From: Colwellia sp. 20A7
Lineage (GTDB): Bacteria > Pseudomonadota > Gammaproteobacteria > Enterobacterales > Alteromonadaceae
NCBI RefSeq assembly: GCF_009832865.1
Contig: NZ_CP047130.1
Location: 124,001 to 188,000, forward strand
DNA: 64,000 bases
Direction of reading: 5' to 3'
Under the pieces are notes generated by a model. The model searched no databases. It saw nothing but the letters and a program-made list of their open reading frames with translations, and was not told the origin of the DNA. Numbering within the stretch: the stretch's first letter is position 1; every line of letters begins with the position of its first letter. This document shows positions 18,604 to 27,516 of this stretch, piece by piece. The position numbers were made by a program, and so were the translations under genes.

Positions 18604-19452
18604 TTATTTCTTCAAAATAGTAGCGATTGATTTTTCTGGAAAATAGGTATCGTTTAATTCCCCACATATTTCCATTGCGATATCATAAATAAAATTAGTA
18701 TCTAACTTTTCTAATATCCCGTGCTTTCCTTTAGCTTTAAACTCATGAGTAGAATTATTAATAATCTTTGGTGTATCGACATCTAAAAAACTTAATATTT
18801 TAGAGGTACTTTTAGAGATGTCTTGCGTTTTAATAATTAATAATTTGTCTTGGTGCACTGAATTAATTACTTTTTGGTTATGCTCTTTCCAGAATTCTAA
18901 ATATGATCTGACTGGGTATAATTTCATTTCTTCTAAGATTCGATCATGTTTAGTGTATTGATGTCCTCTGGAGTAATAATTATTCCTACCAAGATCGTAT
19001 ACAGATTCATTCGTAAGTGTTGGTCTCGAAAGTTGATGGTTAAACCAAGAGTCCATCCAAGATAAACAGTCACGAATTGTTAGAATATATTTTGCATCAT
19101 CAGATATATGAATTAACTGTTCAATTACTCCTCCTAAGTAGTGAGAAGACTCCATCTCTAGCCAGTTAGAAATGTCCCTAGATTTTAAGATTTTAATTAT
19201 TTCATTATGCGATATCTCACCTTTTGCTTTTTTATTTATAAGATTGATCATAAATATTTCGTTAGGTTCATGAGTAGCTCTATACCCTTTTAGTATATTA
19301 GCTATAGAATGAGTTCCTGACTTTGGAGTTCCTATGCAAAAAGCGTGGAAAGCTTTTTTCTGAAAAAAACTTCGTAATGGGTACTTATACCTACCGTTTT
19401 CAAAAGATTTTAAATCTTTATTGTATTGCTTAACACCTGATTCTATATTCAT
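18604..19452 (-). CDS. Sulfotransferase-like protein
   Basis: A 282-residue protein. FCIGTPKSGTHSIANIL (about 34-50) matches the 5'-phosphosulfate-binding loop (PKSGTxxL) of PAPS-dependent sulfotransferases. KYILTIRDCLSWMDSWFNHQ (about 136-155) matches the 3'-phosphate-binding RDPxxxxxS region, with C in place of P. IIKTQDIS and a late FKAKGKHG segment also fit. It would sulfate a sugar in the cytosol before export. It is the first gene of the long minus-strand run, 104 bases from tagD. No PAPS synthesis genes lie in the window. Confidence 0.78.
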   Translation of the reverse strand: MNIESGVKQYNKDLKSFENGRYKYPLRSFFQKKAFHAFCIGTPKSGTHSIANILKGYRATHEPNEIFMINLINKKAKGEISHNEIIKILKSRDISNWLEMESSHYLGGVIEQLIHISDDAKYILTIRDCLSWMDSWFNHQLSRPTLTNESVYDLGRNNYYSRGHQYTKHDRILEEMKLYPVRSYLEFWKEHNQKVINSVHQDKLLIIKTQDISKSTSKILSFLDVDTPKIINNSTHEFKAKGKHGILEKLDTNFIYDIAMEICGELNDTYFPEKSIATILKK

Positions 19453-19755
19453 TTAATTAATCTCTTTATATTTGTAGTGATTTCTAGCAGTAAAAATTTA
19501 GCATGTGTATTAATAATATCATTGTGTTTTATTTTGACTAAAGAACTGTTAATTTTTTGCCATAGTTTTAACTTCTAAACCATTAAAATTTTGGGTGCTA
19601 TGGCAGAGTTGACATAAATCTTTAATATAAAGTTCATAATAAGTATATATTTGAGTTGTTATCCTTATGGAGTGATAACAATCCAAACTTCTCAAAAGAC
19701 GCTAGCCATAGATAAAGCATGGTATTTTTTATATCTTACTTACAAGGAGTAAGTA
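19453..19755. other. Divergent intergenic region between sulfotransferase and GT2 genes
   Basis: This 303-base AT-rich gap separates the minus-strand EPS operon from a plus-strand glycosyltransferase and must hold both promoters. The clearest structure is an 8-base perfect inverted repeat, TTGTTATC at 19656-19663 and GATAACAA at 19674-19681, with a 10-base spacer. A TTGACA hexamer at 19609-19614 has CATAAT 20 bases downstream, which is too far for a confident promoter. No open frame or RNA gene was seen. Confidence 0.5.
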
Positions 19756-20658
19756 TTGAATCTTTCAATTGTTTTTGCCACATACAAGAATGAAAAGATA
19801 CTACAAAAATCTCTTGAGGCGTATTGTTTAATTGAAACTAAATATCAATGGGAATTAATTATCATTGATAATGCCTGTCGCCAAGAAACTAGAGAGCTTA
19901 TCGAACGTTATAAACAATATCTTCCTATTGTTTTTTTAGAGCAGCCTATACCAGGAAAAAATAGTGCGCTTAATTTAGCCTTACCCTTAATTAAATCAGA
20001 TTTAGTCCTTTTTACTGACAACGACATTTTACCTAATGATAACTTAGTTACTATTTGCGTTGAGGCGGCGAAAAATTACTCAGACGTTAGTATTTTCAGT
20101 GGTCAAATTTTGCCTGATAGAGAACTACCTCTATGGCTTGATACCACTTCACATCGTATTTGCTCGGCATTAGGTATATACAATAAAGGTGAGCAAGATA
20201 AAGATATTTTCCCTGAAGATGTTTGGGGTGGGAATATGTTGGTAAAAAAAGAAGTCTTTACTAACGGAGTTATGTTTAATACTAGTGTAGGCCCAAATGG
20301 TAAAGACTATGTGATGGGCAGTGAAACAGAACTATTAAAACGTTTACAAGCCGATGGTTTTAAAGCCATGTATTTGGCAAGTAGTAAAGTGTACCATCAG
20401 ATAAGAGATGAGCAGTTATCCCTAGATTGGTTAAGCCAACGCGCTTTAAGGTCTGGCAAAGGTTCAGCTTTCAATAATGAAGACAATGCTATAAAGCTAT
20501 GTGGAGTCCCGCGTTATTTATTTAAGAAACTCGTAATAGATTATTTATGTTTGTTAAAGGCAACGATTTGTAGTGGTAAGCGTTTGAAGTGCTTAACCAG
20601 TATGGAATACTATTTTACTAAAGGGAAAGTACAACAAGTAAAACAACAAAGTAAATAA
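19756..20658 (+). CDS. Glycosyltransferase family 2
   Basis: A 300-residue GT-A enzyme. It has LSIVFATYKNE at the N-terminus, LIIIDNACRQETREL as the nucleotide-binding strand, PGKNSALNLAL, and the DxD metal site in LFTDNDILP (about 94-102). EDVWGGNMLVKKEVF and GSETELLKRLQ are the acceptor-side elements typical of EPS GT2 proteins. The start is a TTG, chosen because AAGGAG lies six bases before it at 19744-19749 and no ATG precedes the conserved first strand. It is transcribed convergently with the next gene. Confidence 0.9.
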   Translation: MNLSIVFATYKNEKILQKSLEAYCLIETKYQWELIIIDNACRQETRELIERYKQYLPIVFLEQPIPGKNSALNLALPLIKSDLVLFTDNDILPNDNLVTICVEAAKNYSDVSIFSGQILPDRELPLWLDTTSHRICSALGIYNKGEQDKDIFPEDVWGGNMLVKKEVFTNGVMFNTSVGPNGKDYVMGSETELLKRLQADGFKAMYLASSKVYHQIRDEQLSLDWLSQRALRSGKGSAFNNEDNAIKLCGVPRYLFKKLVIDYLCLLKATICSGKRLKCLTSMEYYFTKGKVQQVKQQSK

Positions 20659-20682
20659 TATTTATTAATATTATTTACTTTG
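20647..20682. terminator. Perfect 16-bp AT-rich hairpin between convergent genes
   Basis: Arms at 20647-20662 and 20667-20682 are perfect reverse complements with a TATT loop. The left arm contains the stop codon of the plus-strand glycosyltransferase, and the minus-strand glycosyltransferase stops ten bases to the right. The position suits a bidirectional terminator, although the stem is AT-rich rather than GC-cored. Confidence 0.6.
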
Positions 20683-20691
20683 TAATGAAGA

Positions 20692-21516
20692 TTAATGAAT
20701 ATTCACGTTAAAAATCATTTTGATAATGGCGCCTAAAAAATAGTAATACTTTTTTTCTAGCCCAGTTGTTTTGCCACCAGCCGTCATACAGGTTTTGTAC
20801 ATAAATTGATGTTTTAATTGTGGATGTTGATTGTACAAAGATTGATGCTTTTTCAGTAATTGTCTATGCCCAATAAATATTTTTCGACCATTGGATGAAA
20901 TATTGCCGTGACCCTCTCGACGTAAAAATGCTAATGGTTCACTTAAAAAACCAATATTCTCGCCTGCTGCAACTAGTCTAATAGTTATATCATGGTCTTC
21001 AGAGCATTGAATATCTGTATCGAATCCATCAACTTTTTGAAAAGCGCTTTTTTTGATTAGCCATGATGTAGGAACAGCATGACTTGATACTAATAAATCT
21101 TCAATAGTTAGCTCGAGCGGTTTATTATTAAATTGCGCTATAACTTCTTTGCCAATAAAGGTTTTTATACCTGTATGACAAGAACTGAATTCAGGATGAT
21201 TATTTAAAAAAAACAGTTGTTTTTCTAATTTTTCAGGTTCCCACTTATCATCTGCATCCATAAATGCAATCCAGTCACCGCTGGCCTCTTTGACACCGAT
21301 ATTTCTAGCTCTTGCGGGACCGCCATTTTTTTCTAAATTAATGACTTTAATATCGTTATATGAGGCTAAAAAATTTACAGCTTTTTCACCACAACCATCA
21401 ATAACGACAATAATTTCTTTGGCAGGGAGTGTTTGTGACTTAATTGAGTTATATGTTTCTTCAAAAAATTCTTCAGCATGGTAAAACGGTATAACGATAC
21501 TTATAGACGATCTCAC
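20692..21516 (-). CDS. Glycosyltransferase family 2
   Basis: A 274-residue GT-A enzyme: ISIVIPFYHAEEFFEETYNSI at the N-terminus, IVVIDGCGE, GGPARARNIGVKEASGDWIAF and the DxD site MDADDKWEP (about 88-96). ISCSEDHDITIRL-like sequence near residue 170 is the acceptor-proximal ED motif. Start is GTG directly after the TAA of the upstream gene with no intervening base; AAGGAA lies within that gene's last codons and fixes the start. The two genes form a pair. Confidence 0.9.
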   Translation of the reverse strand: MRSSISIVIPFYHAEEFFEETYNSIKSQTLPAKEIIVVIDGCGEKAVNFLASYNDIKVINLEKNGGPARARNIGVKEASGDWIAFMDADDKWEPEKLEKQLFFLNNHPEFSSCHTGIKTFIGKEVIAQFNNKPLELTIEDLLVSSHAVPTSWLIKKSAFQKVDGFDTDIQCSEDHDITIRLVAAGENIGFLSEPLAFLRREGHGNISSNGRKIFIGHRQLLKKHQSLYNQHPQLKHQFMYKTCMTAGGKTTGLEKKYYYFLGAIIKMIFNVNIH

Positions 21517-22518
21517 TTAAAATTCCTTATTAGTATAAAAATTTATTGATTTACCTTCGGGGTCTTGCACAGGATCCCACACTGGTTTAATCATGGTTTT
21601 AATTTTTGCGGCAATACGTGTAATGAAATTGGCAGCTGATATTGGTATATGTAGCCAACGACAATACAAGAAAATACGACGACGAAATACCCAGTGATAC
21701 ATGGCTTGTTCGGCATAAAATTTGTAGCCCCAGCGTTGCTCAAATAGTCGAGATGCTTGCCATGTTAAACTTTTTTTCCATCGGAAAAAGAAAAAGCGCA
21801 TATCTGAATATTCCATACGAGTACCTAAATTATCAAAAATGACAATTGATTTAGGCTGAGAAAATATTTTATACCCCATTTTCTTCAATTGCATAGCAAT
21901 ATCGATATGTTCTCTGATCACCATTTGAGGTAATTCTAATTTTTTTAATATTTCAGTATTAAAAAGCACACCGTGAAGTTCAAACATTTCGGACGGTGTG
22001 ACTTCTGTTGGAATATCTTCTGGTAATGCCCGTCGAAGGTGTTTTTTCTCAATAAGGTAGTCTTCATCTTTAATGGCTAAAAAGGTAATTTCATTGGTGA
22101 ATAAATGATTACGCAATGGCGCACCTACGTCGACACCTGCTTTTTCTAGGGTTAATGGGTTTACAACAGCAACATTGTCAAGCGCTGCGACTTCTAATAA
22201 AGGCGGTAACCAGTTTTCGGTTACATTAGAATCATTATCAAGAAACATTACGTAGGGTGTTGTAATATCATCTCTGACTTTTCTCATCGCTTCCATGGGA
22301 ATGATTAATCCCATTTCGATAAGTTCAGCATTGTCTTTAGTTGCAAGTAGTTTAATTAACTGTTTTTTAATTACTTTAGGGTAATCAAGATCTAATACTT
22401 TTAATAAAAAAGGCTGTTCTGTAACCTTATATAAGTTTTCTATACATTCAATTACGCCTGAATAGCGGTCTCTAGGGGTAATAATTACGGTGACTTTTAT
22501 ATCATTCATTTTGACCAT
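21517..22518 (-). CDS. Glycosyltransferase family 2-like protein
   Basis: A 333-residue protein with a GT-A N-terminal domain: KVTVIITPRDRYSGVIECIENL, then PYVMFLDNDSNVTENWLPPL carrying a DND metal motif near residue 93. LHGVLFNTEILKKLELP and EHIDIAMQLKKMGYK follow. The C-terminal third is basic and aromatic (FFFRWKKSLTWQASRLFEQRWGYKFY) and may sit against the membrane. Starts at 22518 (ATG) and 22509 (ATG) are both possible; the latter has GGATGG just upstream. It probably works on the same EPS repeat as its neighbours. Confidence 0.85.
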   Translation of the reverse strand: MVKMNDIKVTVIITPRDRYSGVIECIENLYKVTEQPFLLKVLDLDYPKVIKKQLIKLLATKDNAELIEMGLIIPMEAMRKVRDDITTPYVMFLDNDSNVTENWLPPLLEVAALDNVAVVNPLTLEKAGVDVGAPLRNHLFTNEITFLAIKDEDYLIEKKHLRRALPEDIPTEVTPSEMFELHGVLFNTEILKKLELPQMVIREHIDIAMQLKKMGYKIFSQPKSIVIFDNLGTRMEYSDMRFFFFRWKKSLTWQASRLFEQRWGYKFYAEQAMYHWVFRRRIFLYCRWLHIPISAANFITRIAAKIKTMIKPVWDPVQDPEGKSINFYTNKEF

Positions 22519-22642
22519 CCACTTTATAATTGTTTAAATACCTAATGTTGTTTGTATAGTAGCCTATTAGTGTATTTAAAATCATCAATTCATTTGAGTA
22601 GATCGTTAGCTGTATTGTAAAGTAATAATACTGTCATGTTTT

Positions 22643-23749
22643 CTATCTAGCTATTACGGTATTGAATATTTCTAAGTATTTGTTCACCATATTGTCAATT
22701 GAAAACTGTGTAGAAATTCGCTTATAAGCATTTTCACCTAACAATTTTCTTAGATCAGGTGATGCTATCAGTTCTTTCATTGCTTCGGCTAGTTTTTCTG
22801 GGTTAGCAGGTGGCACTAAGTAACCTGTTTCTTCATGAAGAATAATTTCTTTTATGCCTCCTACATTAGTAGCAACTGCCGGCTTCCCTTTAGCTCCAGC
22901 TTCAGCAAATACAAGACCAAAGGCTTCTTCTATTGAAGGTTGAACAAAAATATCGCAGGCTTCAAGCCATTGTGATGCATTATTTATTTGCCCTAAGAAC
23001 GTAATATGATTGTGTAATCCTAGTTGTTCTACTAAGGCTAACAAGGTGTTTTTTTCATATTCACTTCCATCACCGGCAATATATAAATGAATGTTTTGAT
23101 CATTAGTGATTAACGATGATAAGGCGATAATGGTGTCTTGATGGCCTTTTATTTCGCCAAGGTGTCCAATACTTAACAACACTGTTTGTGTTTCTGGAAG
23201 TTGTAATATGTTACGCGCTTCTCTAACCGATGCAGTCGTTGGTAAATTTTCAATAATTGATCCACCATGCACTACATGGCACTTTTTCGCTGGCAAGGAT
23301 AAATTTTTTGTTAATAAAGATAAGCGGTCATACGAGACAGCAATATAATGAGAAAGTAAAATTTTAAGTAACGTATTTACTTTGCTCGGTTGATATTTAC
23401 TTAGGTCAGAACGATGAAAAGTGCCTATTGTAGGAATACCGCAAGTAAAGCCAGCAATACCAGCATAAAGTTGGCTGAGTTCACAATGGGCGTGAATAAC
23501 CTGAATATTATGCTTTTTTATGAGTGCTCTGATTTTCTTAATTAACTGAAAAGCTGAAATGCTTTTACGTTCAATAATTTCTAATGCAGGTATTTCAACC
23601 CAAGATTCAGGTTGTGATAAGCATAGTGGAGCAACATATTGCTTATGTTTTCGCAAACCAGAAATAGTGTCTGAAAATCGTTTTGTTCGACCGCCTTTTT
23701 CTAAACTTTGCACTACTTCTAAAATTCTCAATTGAGGTTGAGAGTTCAT
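22643..23749 (-). CDS. Glycosyltransferase family 4
   Basis: A 368-residue GT-B enzyme. The N-terminal half starts LRILEVVQSLEKGGRTKRFSD and contains VIHAHCELSQLYAGIAG. The C-terminal half has LLSIGHLGEIKGHQDTIIAL, YIAGDGSEYEKN and the EX7E motif in EEAFGLVFAEAGAKGKP, then VATNVGGIKEII. It is cytosolic. It is divergent from another GT4 across a 125-base gap holding an inverted repeat. Donor and acceptor unknown. Confidence 0.92.
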   Translation of the reverse strand: MNSQPQLRILEVVQSLEKGGRTKRFSDTISGLRKHKQYVAPLCLSQPESWVEIPALEIIERKSISAFQLIKKIRALIKKHNIQVIHAHCELSQLYAGIAGFTCGIPTIGTFHRSDLSKYQPSKVNTLLKILLSHYIAVSYDRLSLLTKNLSLPAKKCHVVHGGSIIENLPTTASVREARNILQLPETQTVLLSIGHLGEIKGHQDTIIALSSLITNDQNIHLYIAGDGSEYEKNTLLALVEQLGLHNHITFLGQINNASQWLEACDIFVQPSIEEAFGLVFAEAGAKGKPAVATNVGGIKEIILHEETGYLVPPANPEKLAEAMKELIASPDLRKLLGENAYKRISTQFSIDNMVNKYLEIFNTVIAR

Positions 23750-23800
23750 ATTACTTCCTTGGTTTTGGGCATATATGTTTATTTTCTACGTATCAATCAT

Positions 23801-23838
23801 AACGAAACTCAATTATTATACCTTTAAATTGAGTCGTT
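23801..23838. promoter_or_regulatory. Imperfect inverted repeat in a divergent promoter region
   Basis: ACTCAATT at 23807-23814 and AATTGAGT at 23827-23834 are perfect complements. Flanking AACGA (23801-23805) and CGTT (23835-23838) extend the symmetry with a two-base bulge. It lies between two divergent GT4 genes, so it may be a shared operator; function is inferred from position only. Confidence 0.35.
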
Positions 23839-23874
23839 AGAATATAGCTGATTTTTCCAAAATCAAAGTTAGTA

Positions 23875-24942
23875 ATGGATGGAGTTGAAGTGATAAAAGT
23901 TGCACATGTTGTAGGCAGTTTAAAAATTGGTGGTGCAGAGCGTTTTGTTACTGATTTATGTGAAGTGCAGAAAAGCAATAAAAAATTTCCTGTAATAATT
24001 TCTTTAGGGCAGCCAGGTGAAGCATTAGAGCAAGAGTGTCATCAATTAAACACACCGGTATATAGTTATAATAATTCACTTATTGTTAAGTTGATAAAGG
24101 TTTTTTATCAACTACGAAAGTGCAATATTTTACATATTCATTCCCCACATGCATTAAAGTTTCTTCGCCCCATATTACCTTTTTTAAAAGCTAAAATTAT
24201 ATATACACGTCATGGGGCTTCGCCATTAGCTGGACCGGATTGGATAAAGTTACATAAAAAAGTAATGCCATTTATTAATGCAATTACTTTTGTATCACAA
24301 GAAGGGAAAGACAACTTTCAACAAACTCACCAGTGGCATAATGTACCAAGCTCTGTCATTGATAATGGGGTACTTATTCAACCAATAGTTAAAGATGAAG
24401 CAGCTAAAGCCGGGTTAAGAGTTGGGTCAGTTGGCCGTATGATCCCTTTAAAAAATCAAATTGCGTTATTACGAGCTGCGTATTTATTACCTTTGTCAGT
24501 ACAAGAAAACCTCGAAATACATTATTTTGGTGATGGTGAGTGTCGGTCTATTTTAGAAAAATACAATAGCGAACAGAATTGGCCAGTGAAAGTGTTTTTT
24601 CATGGGATGGTTACTGACAGAAATGTTATTTATTCTAGCTTTGATGTACTAGCGGTAACGTCAGAAACCGAAGGTTTGTCTATGGTAATTATTGAAGCGA
24701 TGGCAAATAAGATTCCGGTTGTTGCTACTAATGTTGGTGGTAACCCTAAGTTAGTTATTGATGATACAACCGGCTATTTATTTGATTACAACGATGATGA
24801 AAAACTAGCGGAACGCTTAATTGCTTTTGCTGAAAATTCTCAATTAACGAATAATCTTGGAGAACAAGCGTTTTCTTATATTCAAGAAAATTTCTCATTA
24901 GAAGCTACAGCCAAAAAGTATGCCGAACTTTATCAAGCGTAG
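23875..24942 (+). CDS. Glycosyltransferase family 4
   Basis: A 355-residue GT-B enzyme. The glycine-rich N-terminus KVAHVVGSLKIGGAERFV is the classic GT4 opening. LRVGSVGRMIPLKNQIALL begins the C-terminal domain, and SETEGLSMVIIEAMANKIP carries EX7E, followed by VATNVGGNPKLV. It heads a plus-strand operon: the next gene starts 23 bases before this one stops, and the third overlaps the second by 11. A second possible start is the GTG five codons in. Confidence 0.92.
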   Translation: MDGVEVIKVAHVVGSLKIGGAERFVTDLCEVQKSNKKFPVIISLGQPGEALEQECHQLNTPVYSYNNSLIVKLIKVFYQLRKCNILHIHSPHALKFLRPILPFLKAKIIYTRHGASPLAGPDWIKLHKKVMPFINAITFVSQEGKDNFQQTHQWHNVPSSVIDNGVLIQPIVKDEAAKAGLRVGSVGRMIPLKNQIALLRAAYLLPLSVQENLEIHYFGDGECRSILEKYNSEQNWPVKVFFHGMVTDRNVIYSSFDVLAVTSETEGLSMVIIEAMANKIPVVATNVGGNPKLVIDDTTGYLFDYNDDEKLAERLIAFAENSQLTNNLGEQAFSYIQENFSLEATAKKYAELYQA

Positions 24943-25924
24943 GCTAACAACACTCACTTCGTTATATTTTTACTGTTTAGTTATAGCGGTTGTGGTTGTT
25001 TCAGTTTTACCTTGGTGGCCCTTTTATCAGTGGTTGATTATCCCTAAGTACTTATTATTATTTGGTCCTCGGTGGTGGTTAGCCATTGTTAGTTTATGTA
25101 TTTTGGCTTTTTGGGCTTATTTAAGTAGAAGAAAGCGACTGTTATTGCCTGTACTGTTTATGGGGGTACTTAATTATTTAGATTTTCAATTACCCTCTCT
25201 TACTCAGTATTTTCAGCCCTCAATTGAAAATACGCAAACCATTAAAATTATTCAAGCGAACATTGGTGGCGGTGGATCTATTTATGAGATTCAATTACTG
25301 ATACAAGATGAACAGCCTGATATTGTACTTTTGCAAGAAGCTAAAAAGATTGATTTTTCGAAGTGGCTTTCGCCAGAATATCGAACTAGTTGTAAAGGTG
25401 GGCTGTGTATTGTTAGTAAATTGGATTTTGAAGAACTTGGTGCGTTAAATAGGAAATTAATTCAAGGTTGGGGGAATTTTGCTATGCTGTATAAAATAAA
25501 GACAGCGCAAGGCGATTTTTCTTTAGCTAATATTCATATGGAAACGCCAAGAACAGTCATTATGAGTATTATACATGGTGTTTGGGCACAACCTAGCGCT
25601 ACTAAATTAGATGGTGATAGGCAATATGAGGCGTTATTAATTTCGTCATGGCAACAAGCTCAAGATAACGCCATTATTGTAGGCGATTTTAACATGCTAG
25701 AAGATGAGAATATTTATCAAAAGTATTTTTCATCTATGAATAATGCCCTGGGCAGTGCAAGTGTTGGATTAAACTACACTAAGAAAACCTCATGGCACGG
25801 GGTTCGTATTGACCACCTTTTATTTTCTGATAATTTTACTTTGAAGGAATCAAGAGTTTTGAATTCTTTAACCGGTGATCATCAACCCATTACTTCTATA
25901 TTAAGCTTTAAAAATGAAAATTAA
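24920..25924 (+). CDS. Membrane-tethered endonuclease/exonuclease/phosphatase-family protein
   Basis: A 334-residue protein. Two or three hydrophobic segments occupy about residues 14-90. The EEP domain follows: IKIIQANIGG (about 107), PDIVLLQEAKK with the metal-binding Glu (about 133-143), LANIHMETPR, IIVGDFNMLED with the catalytic DxN (about 253-263) and the terminal GDHQPI histidine motif near 320. All catalytic positions look intact. Depending on topology it could be a periplasmic phosphodiesterase or phosphatase. In an EPS operon it may remove phosphate from a glycan or lipid intermediate; this is inference. Nuclease activity is less likely for a membrane-bound form. Confidence 0.82.
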   Translation: MPNFIKRRLTTLTSLYFYCLVIAVVVVSVLPWWPFYQWLIIPKYLLLFGPRWWLAIVSLCILAFWAYLSRRKRLLLPVLFMGVLNYLDFQLPSLTQYFQPSIENTQTIKIIQANIGGGGSIYEIQLLIQDEQPDIVLLQEAKKIDFSKWLSPEYRTSCKGGLCIVSKLDFEELGALNRKLIQGWGNFAMLYKIKTAQGDFSLANIHMETPRTVIMSIIHGVWAQPSATKLDGDRQYEALLISSWQQAQDNAIIVGDFNMLEDENIYQKYFSSMNNALGSASVGLNYTKKTSWHGVRIDHLLFSDNFTLKESRVLNSLTGDHQPITSILSFKNEN

Positions 25925-27452
25925 TCTTAATTCAATACTATTATTTATTAGTTTATTTGTATTTTCAGCTTTATTTACTGTAAGCGCTAATAATACGATA
26001 TCTATCGATATTGCAAACGATGATGATGCGTCGTTATTAATGTTACCTATTCCTAATGAAGTGATATCCGTTCGTTCAAACTTGGCTGTTTACTATAAGG
26101 ATATCCCTATTAATGCAACCTTTTACATGGCAGCAGAGTGGCCAAACTCTGAGTCGACAGTGTATGTTAGAACTTTACTAATTGATTCACCTGAACTTAA
26201 AGGTTTTTCAGGTAAATTATCGTTTGTGTGGTCAAATACTCGCACTGAAAATTCAAGAAGTGTTACACGTATTCTAGATAAAGACCTGAGGGTAGCATTG
26301 AGTTCAAAAACACGAACAGCGAACTTAGTTTACCCATCAAAACATTGGTTAAGACAAAGCTTATTATTACATCCTATGGATCAACGTTACGAAACTGATT
26401 GGTATGTATTACCGCAGGAAAAATATGCCCATTTTGTTACCAATAAAGAGGCTTTGTTAAAAAAAGGGTACCCACCTAAAAAAGCTGCTCAGTGGTTATA
26501 TGATCGTCCACAAGCGTTATATCAATTATATATTATGACCGAAGATAAGCAGTGGCTTACTAAGGCTAATACGTTAGCTGATTTTTACCAAGAGCACCTT
26601 GATGAAGATGGCCAATTTACACTAAAAAATCGGTTTGACCCTAAATACTTAATGCCAGCAGGTTTAGCATTTCAATATTTACTTAATGCTGACGAGAGTG
26701 CTTTAAAGGCATTAACAAGTATGTTTCAGCTTTCGCTAGACTGGGATGAGAAATATAGTTTATCGCGTGGTTTTTGGACTGAACGTAATCAAGCGGCTGC
26801 ATTGAATGTGGCGGTGAGATACTGGGAGCTAACACAAGATAAAGAAGCACTATTGAGAATTAATGACATTATTGATGCGACAGTTAAAATGACCTTTAAT
26901 CCTGAAAGTAATTGGCCTATACGAGGGTGTCCGCAGCATAGCTTTAAATCACATGAAGGTTGGGGAGATGATACCGCGGCATGTTCTCCGTGGATGATGG
27001 CTTTATTAGGCGATGCATTATGGCATTACTATCGGTTAACGGGCGACGAAAAAGCATCGGCTTTACTTAATGCCTTTGGTGATTTTATTTTAAATAATGG
27101 TATTTATTATGGTGATAAACGCGTTAAGAATATCGTTATTCCTAAATATATTGTGTCGATGGAAAACCCAGAGCAAGAAGAATTAAATCAATGGTCAGAT
27201 CCGCAACATGCTTGTGATGTGGCTGCTTTATTAGGTAAGTCGGTTTATATAAAAGAACTGAAAGGGCAGGATGCTTTTGTGGTAAAAGAGTTATTTCGTT
27301 CACTTGTGGAGCAATGTAAGGGTTCGTACCAAAGACTTAAAGCAGAAAAAACAGAGAAGAAGTTCTGGACGTTAATGCCGCCTCGTCGTTTTGCTTGGAT
27401 GTATTCATCAACAAGCGATTTACCTTGGTTAGTTGATCGCTTGTTGAATTGA
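25914..27452 (+). CDS. Secreted protein, RIFT-barrel plus alpha/alpha-toroid-like; paralogue of the large lipoprotein
   Basis: A 512-residue protein with a signal peptide (hydrophobic 8-24, cleavage near VSANN). Residues 38-130 begin LMLPIPNEVISVRSNLAVYY and align by eye with residues 168-240 of the lipoprotein at 10455-14192. The helical remainder also matches it: WLYDRPQALYQLYIMTEDKQ against WLFDRSSAYFKAYMTTG, and FWTERNQAAALNVAVRYWEL against FTERGAGMAGLAEITAYEM. The N-terminal pattern resembles YetA/PcRGLX-type RIFT barrels found in rhamnogalacturonan-lyase-like enzymes. A periplasmic EPS-trimming enzyme is plausible but unproven. Confidence 0.8.
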   Translation: MKINLNSILLFISLFVFSALFTVSANNTISIDIANDDDASLLMLPIPNEVISVRSNLAVYYKDIPINATFYMAAEWPNSESTVYVRTLLIDSPELKGFSGKLSFVWSNTRTENSRSVTRILDKDLRVALSSKTRTANLVYPSKHWLRQSLLLHPMDQRYETDWYVLPQEKYAHFVTNKEALLKKGYPPKKAAQWLYDRPQALYQLYIMTEDKQWLTKANTLADFYQEHLDEDGQFTLKNRFDPKYLMPAGLAFQYLLNADESALKALTSMFQLSLDWDEKYSLSRGFWTERNQAAALNVAVRYWELTQDKEALLRINDIIDATVKMTFNPESNWPIRGCPQHSFKSHEGWGDDTAACSPWMMALLGDALWHYYRLTGDEKASALLNAFGDFILNNGIYYGDKRVKNIVIPKYIVSMENPEQEELNQWSDPQHACDVAALLGKSVYIKELKGQDAFVVKELFRSLVEQCKGSYQRLKAEKTEKKFWTLMPPRRFAWMYSSTSDLPWLVDRLLN

Positions 27453-27516
27453 TAAGCTTATTTATATTAGACACACAGGAACTGTGATAACAGCAATAAA
27501 TTTACTCTTTGTGTTA

